Positions 25,046 to 34,800 of a DNA stretch of 64,000 bases are shown in pieces. The notes beneath the pieces are model-generated. The model was not told where the DNA came from. It saw nothing but the letters and a program-made list of their open reading frames with translations, and searched no databases. The DNA lies in contig OZ005698.1 of NCBI GenBank assembly GCA_963930775.1, positions 2,486,501 through 2,550,500 on the forward strand. Direction: 5' to 3'. Origin of the DNA: Cliona cf. orientalis (Eukaryota; Porifera; Demospongiae; Clionaida; Clionaidae). Made by a program: the position numbers and the translations under genes. Each line of letters begins with the position of its first letter. The first letter of the stretch is position 1.

Positions 25046-26785
25046 ATCCACTCTTGATAATAATACATCTAGGAAGAAATCCCTGAGATAAGGCCCACCC
25101 CTCTATAGTATCATTTGCCAATGGTGGCCACTATAAGCCCACACTGCGAGGGGGGGGGGGAGGGGACAGGACATTATAATTATCGATGCAGAAAAGGTGG
25201 GAGGACCTGAGGATAAAGCGAATCTGAAGCTACATGTAAGCTGGTACTTATTTTGATTAATATTTTAGGAAGGAGAGGAAGATGTTTGAGACATACCAGA
25301 AGCAGGCCAGGACTGCCAGGGACAGAAAGGAAAAGGAAGATATCACAGCACTCAGGAATCAAGTAGGTTGGATTGATAGTTGTTCTAAACCGCAGCATCT
25401 CTAATTATCTTGATACAATGTACCCTTTACCGAATGCCAAATACATGTACATGTAGTTTGTCAGGTAACTTTCACTAGTCACTAGTACTTACATGTAATT
25501 ATGGTTTTCATATTAGCATGGAATATGTACTAGTACTAATACGTGTACAATGTGCATGTATGTGTATAGTAACTTGATATTAGAATACTGTACATGTATG
25601 TGTATTAATTTCAGCTTCAGGAGTTGCAAGAGGATGTTAGCCAGCGTGAGTCTCGCTGGGGGTCGGCCCAGTCCAGGCTGAGGCTGAGGATACAGAGCCT
25701 GGAGAAGGAGAACCAGGAGCTGCGCTCTGACCTCAAGATGATGGAACAGACAAGACTTCAGCTGTGGCAAAAACAGGTAAGGGTGTGGTTGGGGGGGGGG
25801 GCGCTTGATGTCTACAGAGTTCAGAAAAAAATGGATGTGAAAAAATTTTGATGGGAAAGTTTACAGGATAAAATTTTCACACTAACCACTAGGCCTTAAA
25901 ATTAATATTTTGGCTGAAAACCCTTACATGCACATATACATATATTATCTCTATAATTTCTTCTTGTGAATTTGTAAGTAAGGAGGGTGGCAATAACTAG
26001 ATACTTGCAATTCTATATACATGTACCTGATCAGATGGAGCAGGAGCTGGAGCATGCCAAGAGGAGGAGGAAGGAGCATCGTAGTGTTACCCCAGAGGTG
26101 GAGGCCAGACCAGTCCAGGGCCAGGGCATCAGTGATGCTGTATCAGATGGCTACCAGAGTGACAGGGAGGCAAGTGACATCTCATCGAGGGCAGAGGAGA
26201 TTACTCAACAAGTCGTAGAAGATGATCAGTGTAAGATTATCCATACAGTGTTGTTACAGGAATAATAGGATATGCATTATGTACAGTGTACATGTACATG
26301 CACACAGCAGCTTAAAATGATCTCAATTGCTTGTGGGAGGGTGTGTCATCATGGTTCTATGCCACTTTGTAAAACTTGGAATAGTTGCCTATTGCATATT
26401 ATTATATTTATGTATAGTTGATGGACAAACCAGGAGAGTACCAAGTGGTGAGCTGAAAGACCACTTTCCCTCTGACGGCAGTGAACAGACAACCACCACC
26501 AGTGGAGTGGAGGAGGAAATCCATATTAGGAAGAAGGTGGTGGGAACCAGCATCATCAATGACTCTAGGAAGAAACCAGTGGGCAAGCGTATCTGCTTCT
26601 CCACAGGCCCCAGGAGAAAACCTAAACCTCTCTCCTTGTCTCCCTCTAAGAGATTGTCACAAAGTGCTAAACAGCAGAGAACCAGCCCGAAGAAGAAATC
26701 TACTGTTTCCCTGTCCCCTTTAAAGAGTGAAGGAGAGGGTGGGAGGACTGTGAGGGAGAGGGCAGGGAGCTACAGTGATGGAACA

Positions 26786-28162
26786 GTAAGATTCAATCTA
26801 GTCATTGCATACACATGCAGGGCTGCATTTAGGGGGAGGCGCGGGGAGGGGCAATTCCCCACCCACTCCACCACCCCCTTGAGATTCATAGTGTGGCTTT
26901 GACATGGGAATTTACCAACCCCTGGTACACCCAAAAGGCATTTGCCCGCCACCCTCCCCCCCCCCCCCCCGAAATGCTGCCTTGACATGTACATGTATGT
27001 TAGTGGTCCTACATGTGCATATGCCTTTTATTTGTATTTATGCAAGCATCCATTGAGACAACGGTATGTTTCTTATTATACAAGATTAGCCAGGGATGGC
27101 TAAATGCTAACCTCATCCCCAGGCCACTCCCACATGTTCAATGTTACACGCAGAAAGGGAGAAGGCCTGGTATGTAATTGCACATGATCAGCCGGCTTCT
27201 GCATAAAGTATGGGAAGGGTAGGGGAAGGGTACAAATTATGTGTACTTGCGGGTGTGCGCACGAATGTTAGTCATGTGAAATTAGATACCAGGCTCCCCC
27301 TCTTCTTTCGCGTGCGTTGAAAAAGATCTGGGAGCCTGGGGACGAGGCTAGCTAAATGCCACATCAGGGCCACTGGCAGCCTCTTCTTAATGGTCCATAT
27401 TGCTGTCCTAGCTTTAACTAATTAGACCCTCTTATTCAGCACGTGTCCAGACATTAATTTGAGTGAATGGGATGGATGATCGAATTAAGGTCTTGGAACT
27501 CCCCTCCCCCTCCCTCCCCCTCCCCAAAAAACAAACACACCTACACATGCATACACAGTGTCACACACTCATAGCTGTTATCTATAGTAACTGAAATGTT
27601 AATCACCAAATACTAGATGGGTACTGTTGAACTAGACAGATGAAAGGCAGACATTGGCCAATACTCGAGTATATAAATCTCCTTCATTAGCCTTGCAACC
27701 ACTAAAATTACATATACCGTAGTGTCCTGCAAATACGCCCCCCCCCTCGCGCATGAATGGGGTGAGGGTGTACACCAAATGATGCACTTTCATTGGGAAA
27801 AGCTGCCATAACAGGGCAAGAGATGCGCAACGAAAATGGAACGGGGAAATGATTTAGATCCAGTTGTGGAATGAGTTCCACTGGTTTCAAGTTAGTGTGT
27901 TCCCCAGTGCACCCAACTGCAGGCTGCAGCGTGGCCAATGGTGTGAGAGCTTTGCTGGAGTACTTAACAACCGTTCCACAGATTGTGGTCACTCTTGTAT
28001 GGATGTCAGCGATGAAGGCTGCTATCACACTGTCTGCTTCTCGACTGGGAAATGAGGTAGGTAGGCTCTTGAAGACACAACAGCCTGGGTAGCTGAGGGA
28101 AATGAGAGAATCATGTCTCAAGTGCGAGTGTCTGACAAAGCTTAATACCATCAGCATCACAT
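26786..28162. other. Gap after CENPJ copy B
   Basis: No gene recognised. Contains poly-C/poly-G runs, a CCGTA-like start at 27717 (taccgtagtgtcctgc) and a 150-codon minus frame (28160-27708) with no domain I know, for example SLSYPGCCVFKSLPTSFPSR. That frame stops just short of the foldback element and may be part of a mobile element or chance. Confidence 0.5.
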
Positions 28163-28235
28163 GGTAGTGAGCTCATGTAAGGTGTATCTAGAAAGTGAAA
28201 GTTAATCCAATTACTATAATTAGGGATGTTATTTC

Positions 28236-28905
28236 TGGTGCTCTTGGTGCCCTTTGTGTCAATGGTGCCCTTGGTGCCTCTGGTGTCATAGGTGCCACTG
28301 GTGCCCTTGTGTCCCTGGTGCCACTGGTGTCGTTGGTGCCCCTGGTGTCGCTGGTGCCTCTGGTGTCGCTGGTGCCTCTGGTGCCCTTGGTGCCTCCGGT
28401 GTCGTAGGTGCCTCCGGTGCCCTTGGTGCCCCTGGTGCCTCCGGTGTCCTTGGTGCCCCTTGTGCCTCTGGTGTCGCTGGTGCTCTGGTGCCCTTGGTGA
28501 CCCTGGTGTCGTAGGTGCCTCTGGTGTCGTTGGTGCCCCTGGTGCCTCTGGTGTCGCTGGTGTCCTTGGTGCCCCTGGTGTCGTAGGTGCCTCTGGTGCC
28601 CTTGGTGCCCCTGGTGAGACCTGGTGTTGTTAGTGCACCTGGTGTCGTAGGTGCCTCTGGTGTCGTTGGTGCCTCTGATGTCGTTGGTGCCCCCGGTGCC
28701 TCTGGTGTCGTTGGTGCCCCCGGTGCCTCTGGTGTCGTTGGTGCCCCTGGTGCCTCTGGTGTTGTAAGTGCCTCTGGTGCCCTTTGTATCGTTGGTGGCC
28801 TTGGGGCTTTTTGTGTCGTTGGTGCCTCTGGTGTCATTAGTGCCCTTGGCGTTGTTGGTACCTCTAGTGCCCTTGGATTTTTTGTTGGTGCCTCTCGTGT
28901 CGTTT
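28236..28905. repeat. Left-arm 9-bp minisatellite
   Basis: About 74 units of consensus ggtgcctct / ggtgtcgtt / ggtgccctt; the complement of the right-arm array. Confidence 0.95.
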
Positions 28906-29432
28906 CAGCCTTTGCACATATGACATGCATATACACACATGAAGTACGGAGTATAACCCCGGATCCGTATTGTATGGTTTTGGTGCTATTTTGCTATTAT
29001 TGCTCTTTTGCTATTGATAGTAGCAAAATAGCCCAAATAGCAAAATAGCACAGCTTCCAAAACTCTCTAACTAAAATAGCAAAATAGCACTGCATAGCAT
29101 AGCAGAACATCATCACTTACAATGATCATCATCAACCATCAATCATAATTTTATTATCTCATTATCATAAAAACAATAATGTTATTATTATAGTACACTT
29201 ATTAAAAATTTAATTATCATGATTACCGATTGATTGAATATTACATAATAATTATACGAATGATATATATTATAAATGAGCTTTACAATTATTCATCTAT
29301 GGGTGAGACAAAGATTAGATCTAAAGTAAAATAGAAACTGCTGGAATAGTGGCATGTGTAATACAAATTTTGCAGATCCGGACTTGTACTCTGTACTTCA
29401 TGTGTGTATATATGCATGTCATATATGCAAGG

Positions 29433-31075
29433 TTCCAACGACACCGGATAACAAACCAAGGGCACTAGAGACACCAAAGGCATCAAAGGCACCAACAACA
29501 CCAGAGGCACCAAGGACACCAGAGGCACCAACGACACCAGGGGCACCAGACACACCATTGACACCATGGGCACCAATGACACAAGGGGCACCAGAGGCAC
29601 CAACGATACCTAAGGCACCGACGACACCAGGGGCATCAAGAGCACCAGAGGAACCAAGGGTACCAGGGGCACCAACGACACCAGAGGCACCAGAAGCACC
29701 AGAGGCACCACCGACACAAGAGGTAACACGGGCACCAACGACACAAAAGGCCGCAGAGGCACCAAGGGCACTAGAGGCACCAGAGGCACCAGAGGCACCA
29801 GGAGCACCAGAGACACCACTGACACAAGAGGCACCAAGGGCACCAAGAAACAGCAAAGGCACCAACGACACCAGAGGCACCAGGTGCACCAAGGGCACCA
29901 GAGGCACCAGCGACACCAGGGGCACCAGTGGCACCAACGACACCAGAGGCACCAGGGGCACCAGAGGAACCAGGGGCACCAAGGGCACAAGAGGCACCTA
30001 CGACACCAGGGGAACCAAGGGCACCAGAGACACCAGCGACACAAGGGGCACCAGTGGCACCAATGACACCAGAGGCACTAGTAGCACCAACGACACCAGA
30101 GGCACCAATGACACCAGAGGCACCGGGGGCACCAAGGGCACCAGAGGCACCAGCGACACCAGAGACACCAGTGGCACCAACGACACCAGAGGCACCAACG
30201 ACACCAGAGGCACCAGGGGCACCAAGGGCACACCAAGGGCACCAGAGGCACCAGTGGCACCAACGACACCAGAGGCACCAGGGGCACCAAGGGCACACCA
30301 AGGGCACCAGAGGCACCAGTGGCACCAACGACACCAGAGGCACCAGGGGCACCAAGGGCACCTGAAGCACCAGCGACACAAGAGGCACAAGAAGCAACAA
30401 GGGCACCAGAGGCACCTACGATACCAGGGGCACCAGTGGCACCAACGACACCGGAGGCACCATGGGTACCAAGGGCACCAGAGGCACTTACGACACCAGG
30501 GGCACCAAGGGCACCAGAGGCACCAGCAACACCAGGGGCACCAAAGGCACCAAGGACACCAGAGGCACGAGCGACACCAGAGGCACCAGTGGCACCAATG
30601 ACACCAAGGCACAAGAGGCACCAAGGGCACCAATGGCACATACGACACCAGAGGCACCAGAAGCAACAAGGCCACCAGTGGCACCAACGACACCAGAGGC
30701 ACCATGGGCACCAAGGGCACCAAGGGCACCAGAGGCACCAATGACACCAGGGGCACCAAGGGCACCAAGGGCACCAGAGGCACCAACGACACCAGGGGCA
30801 CCAAGGGCACCAGAAGCACCAGCGACACCAGGGGCTCCAGGGGCACCAGGGGCACCAAGGGCACCAGAGGCACCTACGACACCAGAGGCACCAGGGGCAC
30901 CAAAGGCACCAGAGGCACCAGTGGCACCAACGACACCAGAGGCACCAGGGGCACCAAGGGCACCAGCGACACCAGGGGCACCAATGACACCAGAGGCACC
31001 AGAGGCACCAGAGGCACCTACGACACAAGAGGCACCAAGGGCACCATCAACACAAGGGGCACCAAGAGCACCGGA
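29433..31075. repeat. Right-arm 9-bp minisatellite
   Basis: About 180 units of ggcaccaga / ggcaccaac / gacaccaga. Higher-order units of 63 bp are visible near 30218-30345. In three plus frames it would give Gly-Thr-Arg, Ala-Pro-Glu and His-Gln runs; in minus frames Leu-Val-Pro, Ala-Ser-Gly and Trp-Cys runs. Confidence 0.95.
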
Positions 31076-31147
31076 AATAACAACCCTAATTATAATAATT
31101 TGGATTAACTTTCACTTTCTAGATACACCTTACATGAGCTCACTACC

Positions 31148-32365
31148 CATCACATGCCCCCCTCAACTGTTACAGTGAGTCATGTGGAGTAGGTAATGGT
31201 CGTCACAGGCGAAGTAGGTTAGCTATGCTCCATCCGCCCCCTTAGGTAAAGGTCGTCAGGGGTAAAAAGAGGTGTTAGCGTAATGGACTATATTCCACCC
31301 ACCCTTCACAGTACAACGCGACACATAATATTATATATATTTAGATCCTAGTTGTAACAAATACTGTTATCTGATTGGTCAGGAGCAGGTATCTATTTCT
31401 CATATAAACCTGTAAAAAGCTCATATAGCTAAACCTGTAAATTTTTCATATAAACCTGTAAAAAAATTGTTGCCTGTGGTTAGGATTGTTGCTAGGCAGC
31501 AGTTTATATGTCAAGCCTATGGGCATTGTTGCTAGGATCTAAAGTTGTTAGACACTGTTCAGGAGGTTTCTACGTAATTTAGAAGACCGAAGGGCTCTAT
31601 GTAGAATCCCGAGCGAAGCGAGGGTTCTACTGAGCCCTGAGGTCTTCTAAATCACATAGAAACCGACCTTCATACAGCAGTGTTATCCCCCATACATGGT
31701 AAATTAATGGTCACGGGATTGTGGCTGTAATTGCACAAGGTGCACACTCCCAAGCATGCTGTTACATAGCTAGTACTAACAAAATGAAGTGGCTCCCCCC
31801 AATTGTTATATTATTATGTATCTGCTTGTTCTTCTCTCCCATAGATCATGAGGATAGTGCAGCAGGTCTGTCGAGAGGGAGAGGTCGGAAACACATCTCT
31901 GCTATACTCCTGACTGTTTAATGTATAGTGACAAGTTTTTAAGTAAATTTTTTATTCGTGAGAAAAACAGAGGCTTCAGCTACACAATATAAATCCAGGT
32001 GCACAGGTATCACCCCCAGGTGTTCGAGTGAGGTGAGTTATGCTGTATCTACAGTGCTAAAAGCTGTTGCTGGCCATGTAACTTCATTTGGAGTGTGTAA
32101 CCAGCTATGCAGCTCCACTCCAAATACCTATATTATATATATGTCAATGCTCGGAGTGAATATCATGTGCAACCAGCAGCTAGACACTTCCACTAAGACT
32201 ATGTTACTTCAAACTTTAATTTCATCATGATCATTATTTTGACAAATCTCATATAAGTATGATTAGAAGAATAACTGATAATGACATTGTGATACTTTAA
32301 TGTCCAACTAACTACATTTTTGTCCATAGTCTTTAATTTCACAGATCATCAATTGAAGAGTGAAA
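31148..32365. other. Spacer with hairpin element
   Basis: No gene recognised. It holds three short repeats of catataaacctgtaaa (31400-31460) and the hairpin at 31551-31683. The open frames 31721-31921 and 31958-32230 show no family features. Confidence 0.5.
31551..31683. mobile_element. Short hairpin element (MITE-like)
   Basis: Arms acactgttcaggaggtttct and complementary agaaaccgacc...cagtgtt, with tttagaagacc/ggtcttctaaa; loop tcccgagcgaagcgaggg. Same style as the hairpin at 907-1025: near-perfect stem and a GC-rich palindromic loop. Confidence 0.7.
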
Positions 32366-32980
32366 TCAGTTGTAAACTATTTTCATAGAGAGCGTTTTAT
32401 CGTTAAACGGCTGGCAAAGAGTTGTGGTACAGAAGTTGTACGTTCCTGGACCGAACTCTGTCTTACCATGGAGCGAAATTTTAGTGCCTCCATAATCATA
32501 TCCAGAGTAGAGGCTCCATACTCCTGAAGAGACTACAAAGCTGGACACTCGACCTCCAATAGCACCGACATTAGGAGTTGAAGCAGTAAACACATGCGGT
32601 GTACCATGATTAGCATAACTATCAAACAGTGTGATTTTATATGAAAGTAACTTCACAGATAGAGTTGCATCATTATACGGCTGGCACAAAGTTGTGGTAC
32701 AAAAGTTGTACGTTCCTGGACCAAACTCTGTCTTGTCATGGAGCGGAATTTTAGTGCCTCCATAATTATATCCAGAGTAGAGACTCCATCCTCCTGAAGT
32801 GACTACAAAGCTGGACACTCGACCTCCAATAGCACCGACATTAGGAGTTGAAGCAGTAAACGTGTACGGTGTGCTAGTATTAGCATAACTATCAAACAGT
32901 GTGATTGAACCTCCAGATGCAAGTGCTGTTGCAGTTATTGCCAACAAGCAATATAAAGACCAAACCAGATGATTCATCAT
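32366..32980 (-). CDS. Secreted two-domain beta/gamma-crystallin-like protein
   Basis: Single-exon frame of 204 aa. Residues 1-22 (MMNHLVWSLYCLLAITATAL) are a signal peptide. Two tandem domains of about 88 residues follow, close copies of each other: ITLFDSYAN, TFTASTPNVGAIGGRVSSFV, WSLYSGYNYGG, EFGPGTYNFCTTTLCQP, then the same again. The hydrophobic-aromatic strand pattern with W-x-LY-x-x-x-YGG resembles the second Greek-key motif of beta/gamma-crystallins; sponges are known to have such proteins (geodin). Each domain adds a CTTTLC pair that could be a disulphide. The start is the first of two ATGs after a TATA box (33055-33048) 68 bp upstream. An upstream extension of the frame (to 33058) would place the signal peptide inside, so it was rejected. 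Role unknown; possibly structural or calcium-binding. High similarity of the two domains points to recent internal duplication. Confidence 0.8.
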   Translation of the reverse strand: MMNHLVWSLYCLLAITATALASGGSITLFDSYANTSTPYTFTASTPNVGAIGGRVSSFVVTSGGWSLYSGYNYGGTKIPLHDKTEFGPGTYNFCTTTLCQPYNDATLSVKLLSYKITLFDSYANHGTPHVFTASTPNVGAIGGRVSSFVVSSGVWSLYSGYDYGGTKISLHGKTEFGPGTYNFCTTTLCQPFNDKTLSMKIVYN

Positions 32981-33047
32981 TCCCACTACGTTTGCAGAGT
33001 TGCGATATCGAGCTGTGAAGTTTGACAAGAACAGTGTGAAATGATCA

Positions 33048-33055
33048 CTTTTATA
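33048..33055 (-). promoter_or_regulatory. TATA box of crystallin-like gene
   Basis: TATAAAAG on the minus strand, 68 bp before the ATG at 32980. Confidence 0.6.
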
Positions 33056-33719
33056 CACTGGGCAGTTTCCTTCTACTTACATCACGTTTCCTGAGAAGTT
33101 CCTGCAAAGATACAGGAAGGCTATGTGGCCTGTACGAAACTGCACATGAACAGATTCTAGAATGCTTCTTGAATAGTTGCATGAGCTATCATGTTCACTC
33201 AGGCAGAGCATCTCATGCAGTACCTCTAACTCTACTAATTTGTCAAAATAATAATATGATGATGGCAAGTTTTTCTAAACACAATGGAAAGTTAGTTGTA
33301 AAAAATGAAATTTCAGGTGACGAAATGTCAAGTAAAATGTACTTTCTATATTTTTTCACGAAGTTCTGCCTTATCCTCAACATTTTGTCACTCCTTTTGT
33401 TTACTTATGAATACCAGTGAAATGGCCTGTTGTAGGAGTCTATGGCATCTGTGCAATCAGAATCCCAGGGAAAAATTGGCTGCGTAGCAAAATTGTGGCA
33501 CACACACACGCACACAAACAGACCAACAACTCAAGGGGCTCCTGCTGCACATGCAGTAAGATGTATACAGGCTAGCTACGTACATAGCATTAACTTAAAG
33601 TTGCAAGAATTTTTCTTCCACTTTCGAAAACTTTAAGTTTTTTTGGCGGGCTAGTTTGCCGGTACTCAAAGCACAAAATTTTTAGTACCAGTGCCGGTAC
33701 CGTAACAGTAGACACAGCC

Positions 33720-34110
33720 TTTCCACTTACCGTGTCCTACGGCCCTGTTAAATTAATAGGTACTTGCAAACTGTCAGGCAGGTAGTAAAGTTGGCAAGAA
33801 TTTTGTACAGGCAGCTAGATTAAGTGTCAGTTGCATGCACATTCATTGGTTGCCATGGTATAATTATAGGATATAGGTAGCCAAGCAGAGAGCATGCATT
33901 AATGCACAGATGGCTCTTTAGGTACTTGCAAAATGTCAGGCAGGTATGTAAAGTTGGCAAGAATTTTGTATAGGTAGCTAGAATAAGTGTCAGTTGCATG
34001 CATATTCATTGTTGCCATGCATGGTAACATGGTAGCCGTGCAGAGAGCATGCACTGATGCACAGTTGGCTCTTTAGGTACCTGCAAACTATCAGGCAGGT
34101 ACCGTAAGTT
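33720..34110. repeat. ~170-bp satellite unit, three copies
   Basis: Units contain ggtacttgcaaactgtcagg, aaagttggcaagaattttgt, gctagattaagtgtcagttg and gcagagagcatgca. The same unit makes the longer array at 41010-41640, including the flank ccacttaccgtgtcctacgg, so the two loci share origin. Confidence 0.85.
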
Positions 34111-34289
34111 AAGTTGGTTTGCACTACGAGTTTGTGGTCTGCACTGTACTCAGATTTACTTTGACTCTGCCAAGTCCCTTCTCTCTCGAATCGTCGCAGG
34201 GCAACTAAGATGTGTCATGTTTACAAAATCGTTCATAAGCTTGTGGATGTGAAAATACTCCAGTTGTTTGCAGATCCTTGCAGTACAGT

Positions 34290-34470
34290 TGTCGGAGGAG
34301 CAGCTAACCCAATTCAGATACAAACTTTACATCTCAATATCAGTTCTCTTTGAATTTTACCCTCATTCCATCTCACCCTGGAATAATCTTTCCATAAGTA
34401 ATGACTCTTTATTATCCTTGGCCAGTTTTAAATATTCTGTTAATCAGTACAATAATAATAATAGCTAATT
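34290..34470 (+). mobile_element. LINE ORF2 C-terminal fragment
   Basis: The frame reads FRYKLYI...EFYPHSISPWNNLSISN...LASFKYSV, the typical end of non-LTR element ORF2 (pattern FPRTI-WN-LP----SL-SFK). About 60 codons only, with no upstream RT, followed by an aataataataat tail that suits a LINE 3' end. Confidence 0.6.
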
Positions 34471-34800
34471 TATTAGTTTATGTCAAGCCCTCCCTCTTCC
34501 TATGCCACCGGCGTCAGAGAAGGCAACACACTCCTTGTGTAAGGTATTTGCTGGATGCACGCATGCAGAAGATACTCTACATATTCACCGAATTACGTAG
34601 ATTGCTACTGAGGACATAATTATCTTGATACCATTTACTGAATGTAAAATGCATGTATGTAGTTTAGTAGGAAACTTTCACTAGGTACTAAAACATTTGT
34701 TTCATATTAGCTACTATACATAATTATTATACATGTACAATATGCATGTACATGTATGAGCATAATAATTTTGATATTATTATAATACATTCAACTTCAG

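Larger units (their letters stand above)
17845..26785 (+). pseudogene. CENPJ partial copy B (end of exon 6 to exon 11)
   Basis: Second copy of the CENPJ coiled-coil region. Pieces: exon 6 tail 17845-18142 (joined to WxxW intron sequence on its left), exon 7 at 18323-18420 (two codons lost, frame kept), exon 7 again at 18882-18987, exon 6 tail again at 20754-20861, exon 7 a third time at 21344-21454 (frame broken, gives LKN then stop), exon 8 25269-25362, exon 9 25615-25776, exon 10 26035-26230, exon 11 26418-26785. Exons 8-11 are open, with normal splice sites and lengths (94, 162, 196, 368 nt). There are no 5' exons and no TCP10-domain exons, so no complete CPAP can be made. It could still yield a short coiled-coil product if a promoter exists, which I cannot show. 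Best read as a partial segmental duplicate. Confidence 0.85.
28163..31147. mobile_element. Foldback-type element with 9-bp tandem-repeat arms
   Basis: Long terminal inverted repeats: left starts ggtagtgagctcatgtaagg (28163) and right ends with its complement (31147). Target duplication catcacat at 28155-28162 and 31148-31155. Going inward from each end: ~70 bp of unique inverted sequence, a 9-bp minisatellite (left 28236-28905 as ggtgcctct/ggtgtcgtt; right 29433-31075 as ggcaccaga/ggcaccaac), a second unique inverted block (28914-28975 and 29363-29425, with gacatgcatatacacacatg), and an AT-rich core of ~390 bp. The right array is over twice as long as the left. No transposase was seen. The layout resembles Foldback (FB) elements of Drosophila, whose arms also hold tandem repeats; the 8-bp duplication would suit hAT-like mobilisation. 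Frames through the arms are open in all six readings only because the unit has no stop. Confidence 0.85.

Noticed and set aside
27708-28160. 150-codon minus frame as a gene
   Set aside because: No recognisable domain, begins in a CCGTA element end, no splice partner; kept only as a note.
28254-30873. Cys/Trp-rich and Leu-Val-Pro-rich frames in the same arrays
   Set aside because: Same reason: translations of a minisatellite in other frames.
29354-31178. Long frames of collagen-like Gly-Thr-Arg, Ala-Pro-Glu or His-Gln repeats (up to 415 codons)
   Set aside because: The 9-bp unit has no stop in any frame, so all six readings are open. The region is the inverted arm of a transposon, and the mirror array on the left shows it is structural DNA rather than a gene.
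28286-31178. CRISPR-like or spacer-repeat structure
   Set aside because: No regular unique spacers; the units are contiguous 9-mers and the genome is eukaryotic.
32981-33058. Upstream start for the crystallin-like protein
   Set aside because: It would bury the signal peptide and it overlaps the TATA box; the ATG at 32980 fits better.
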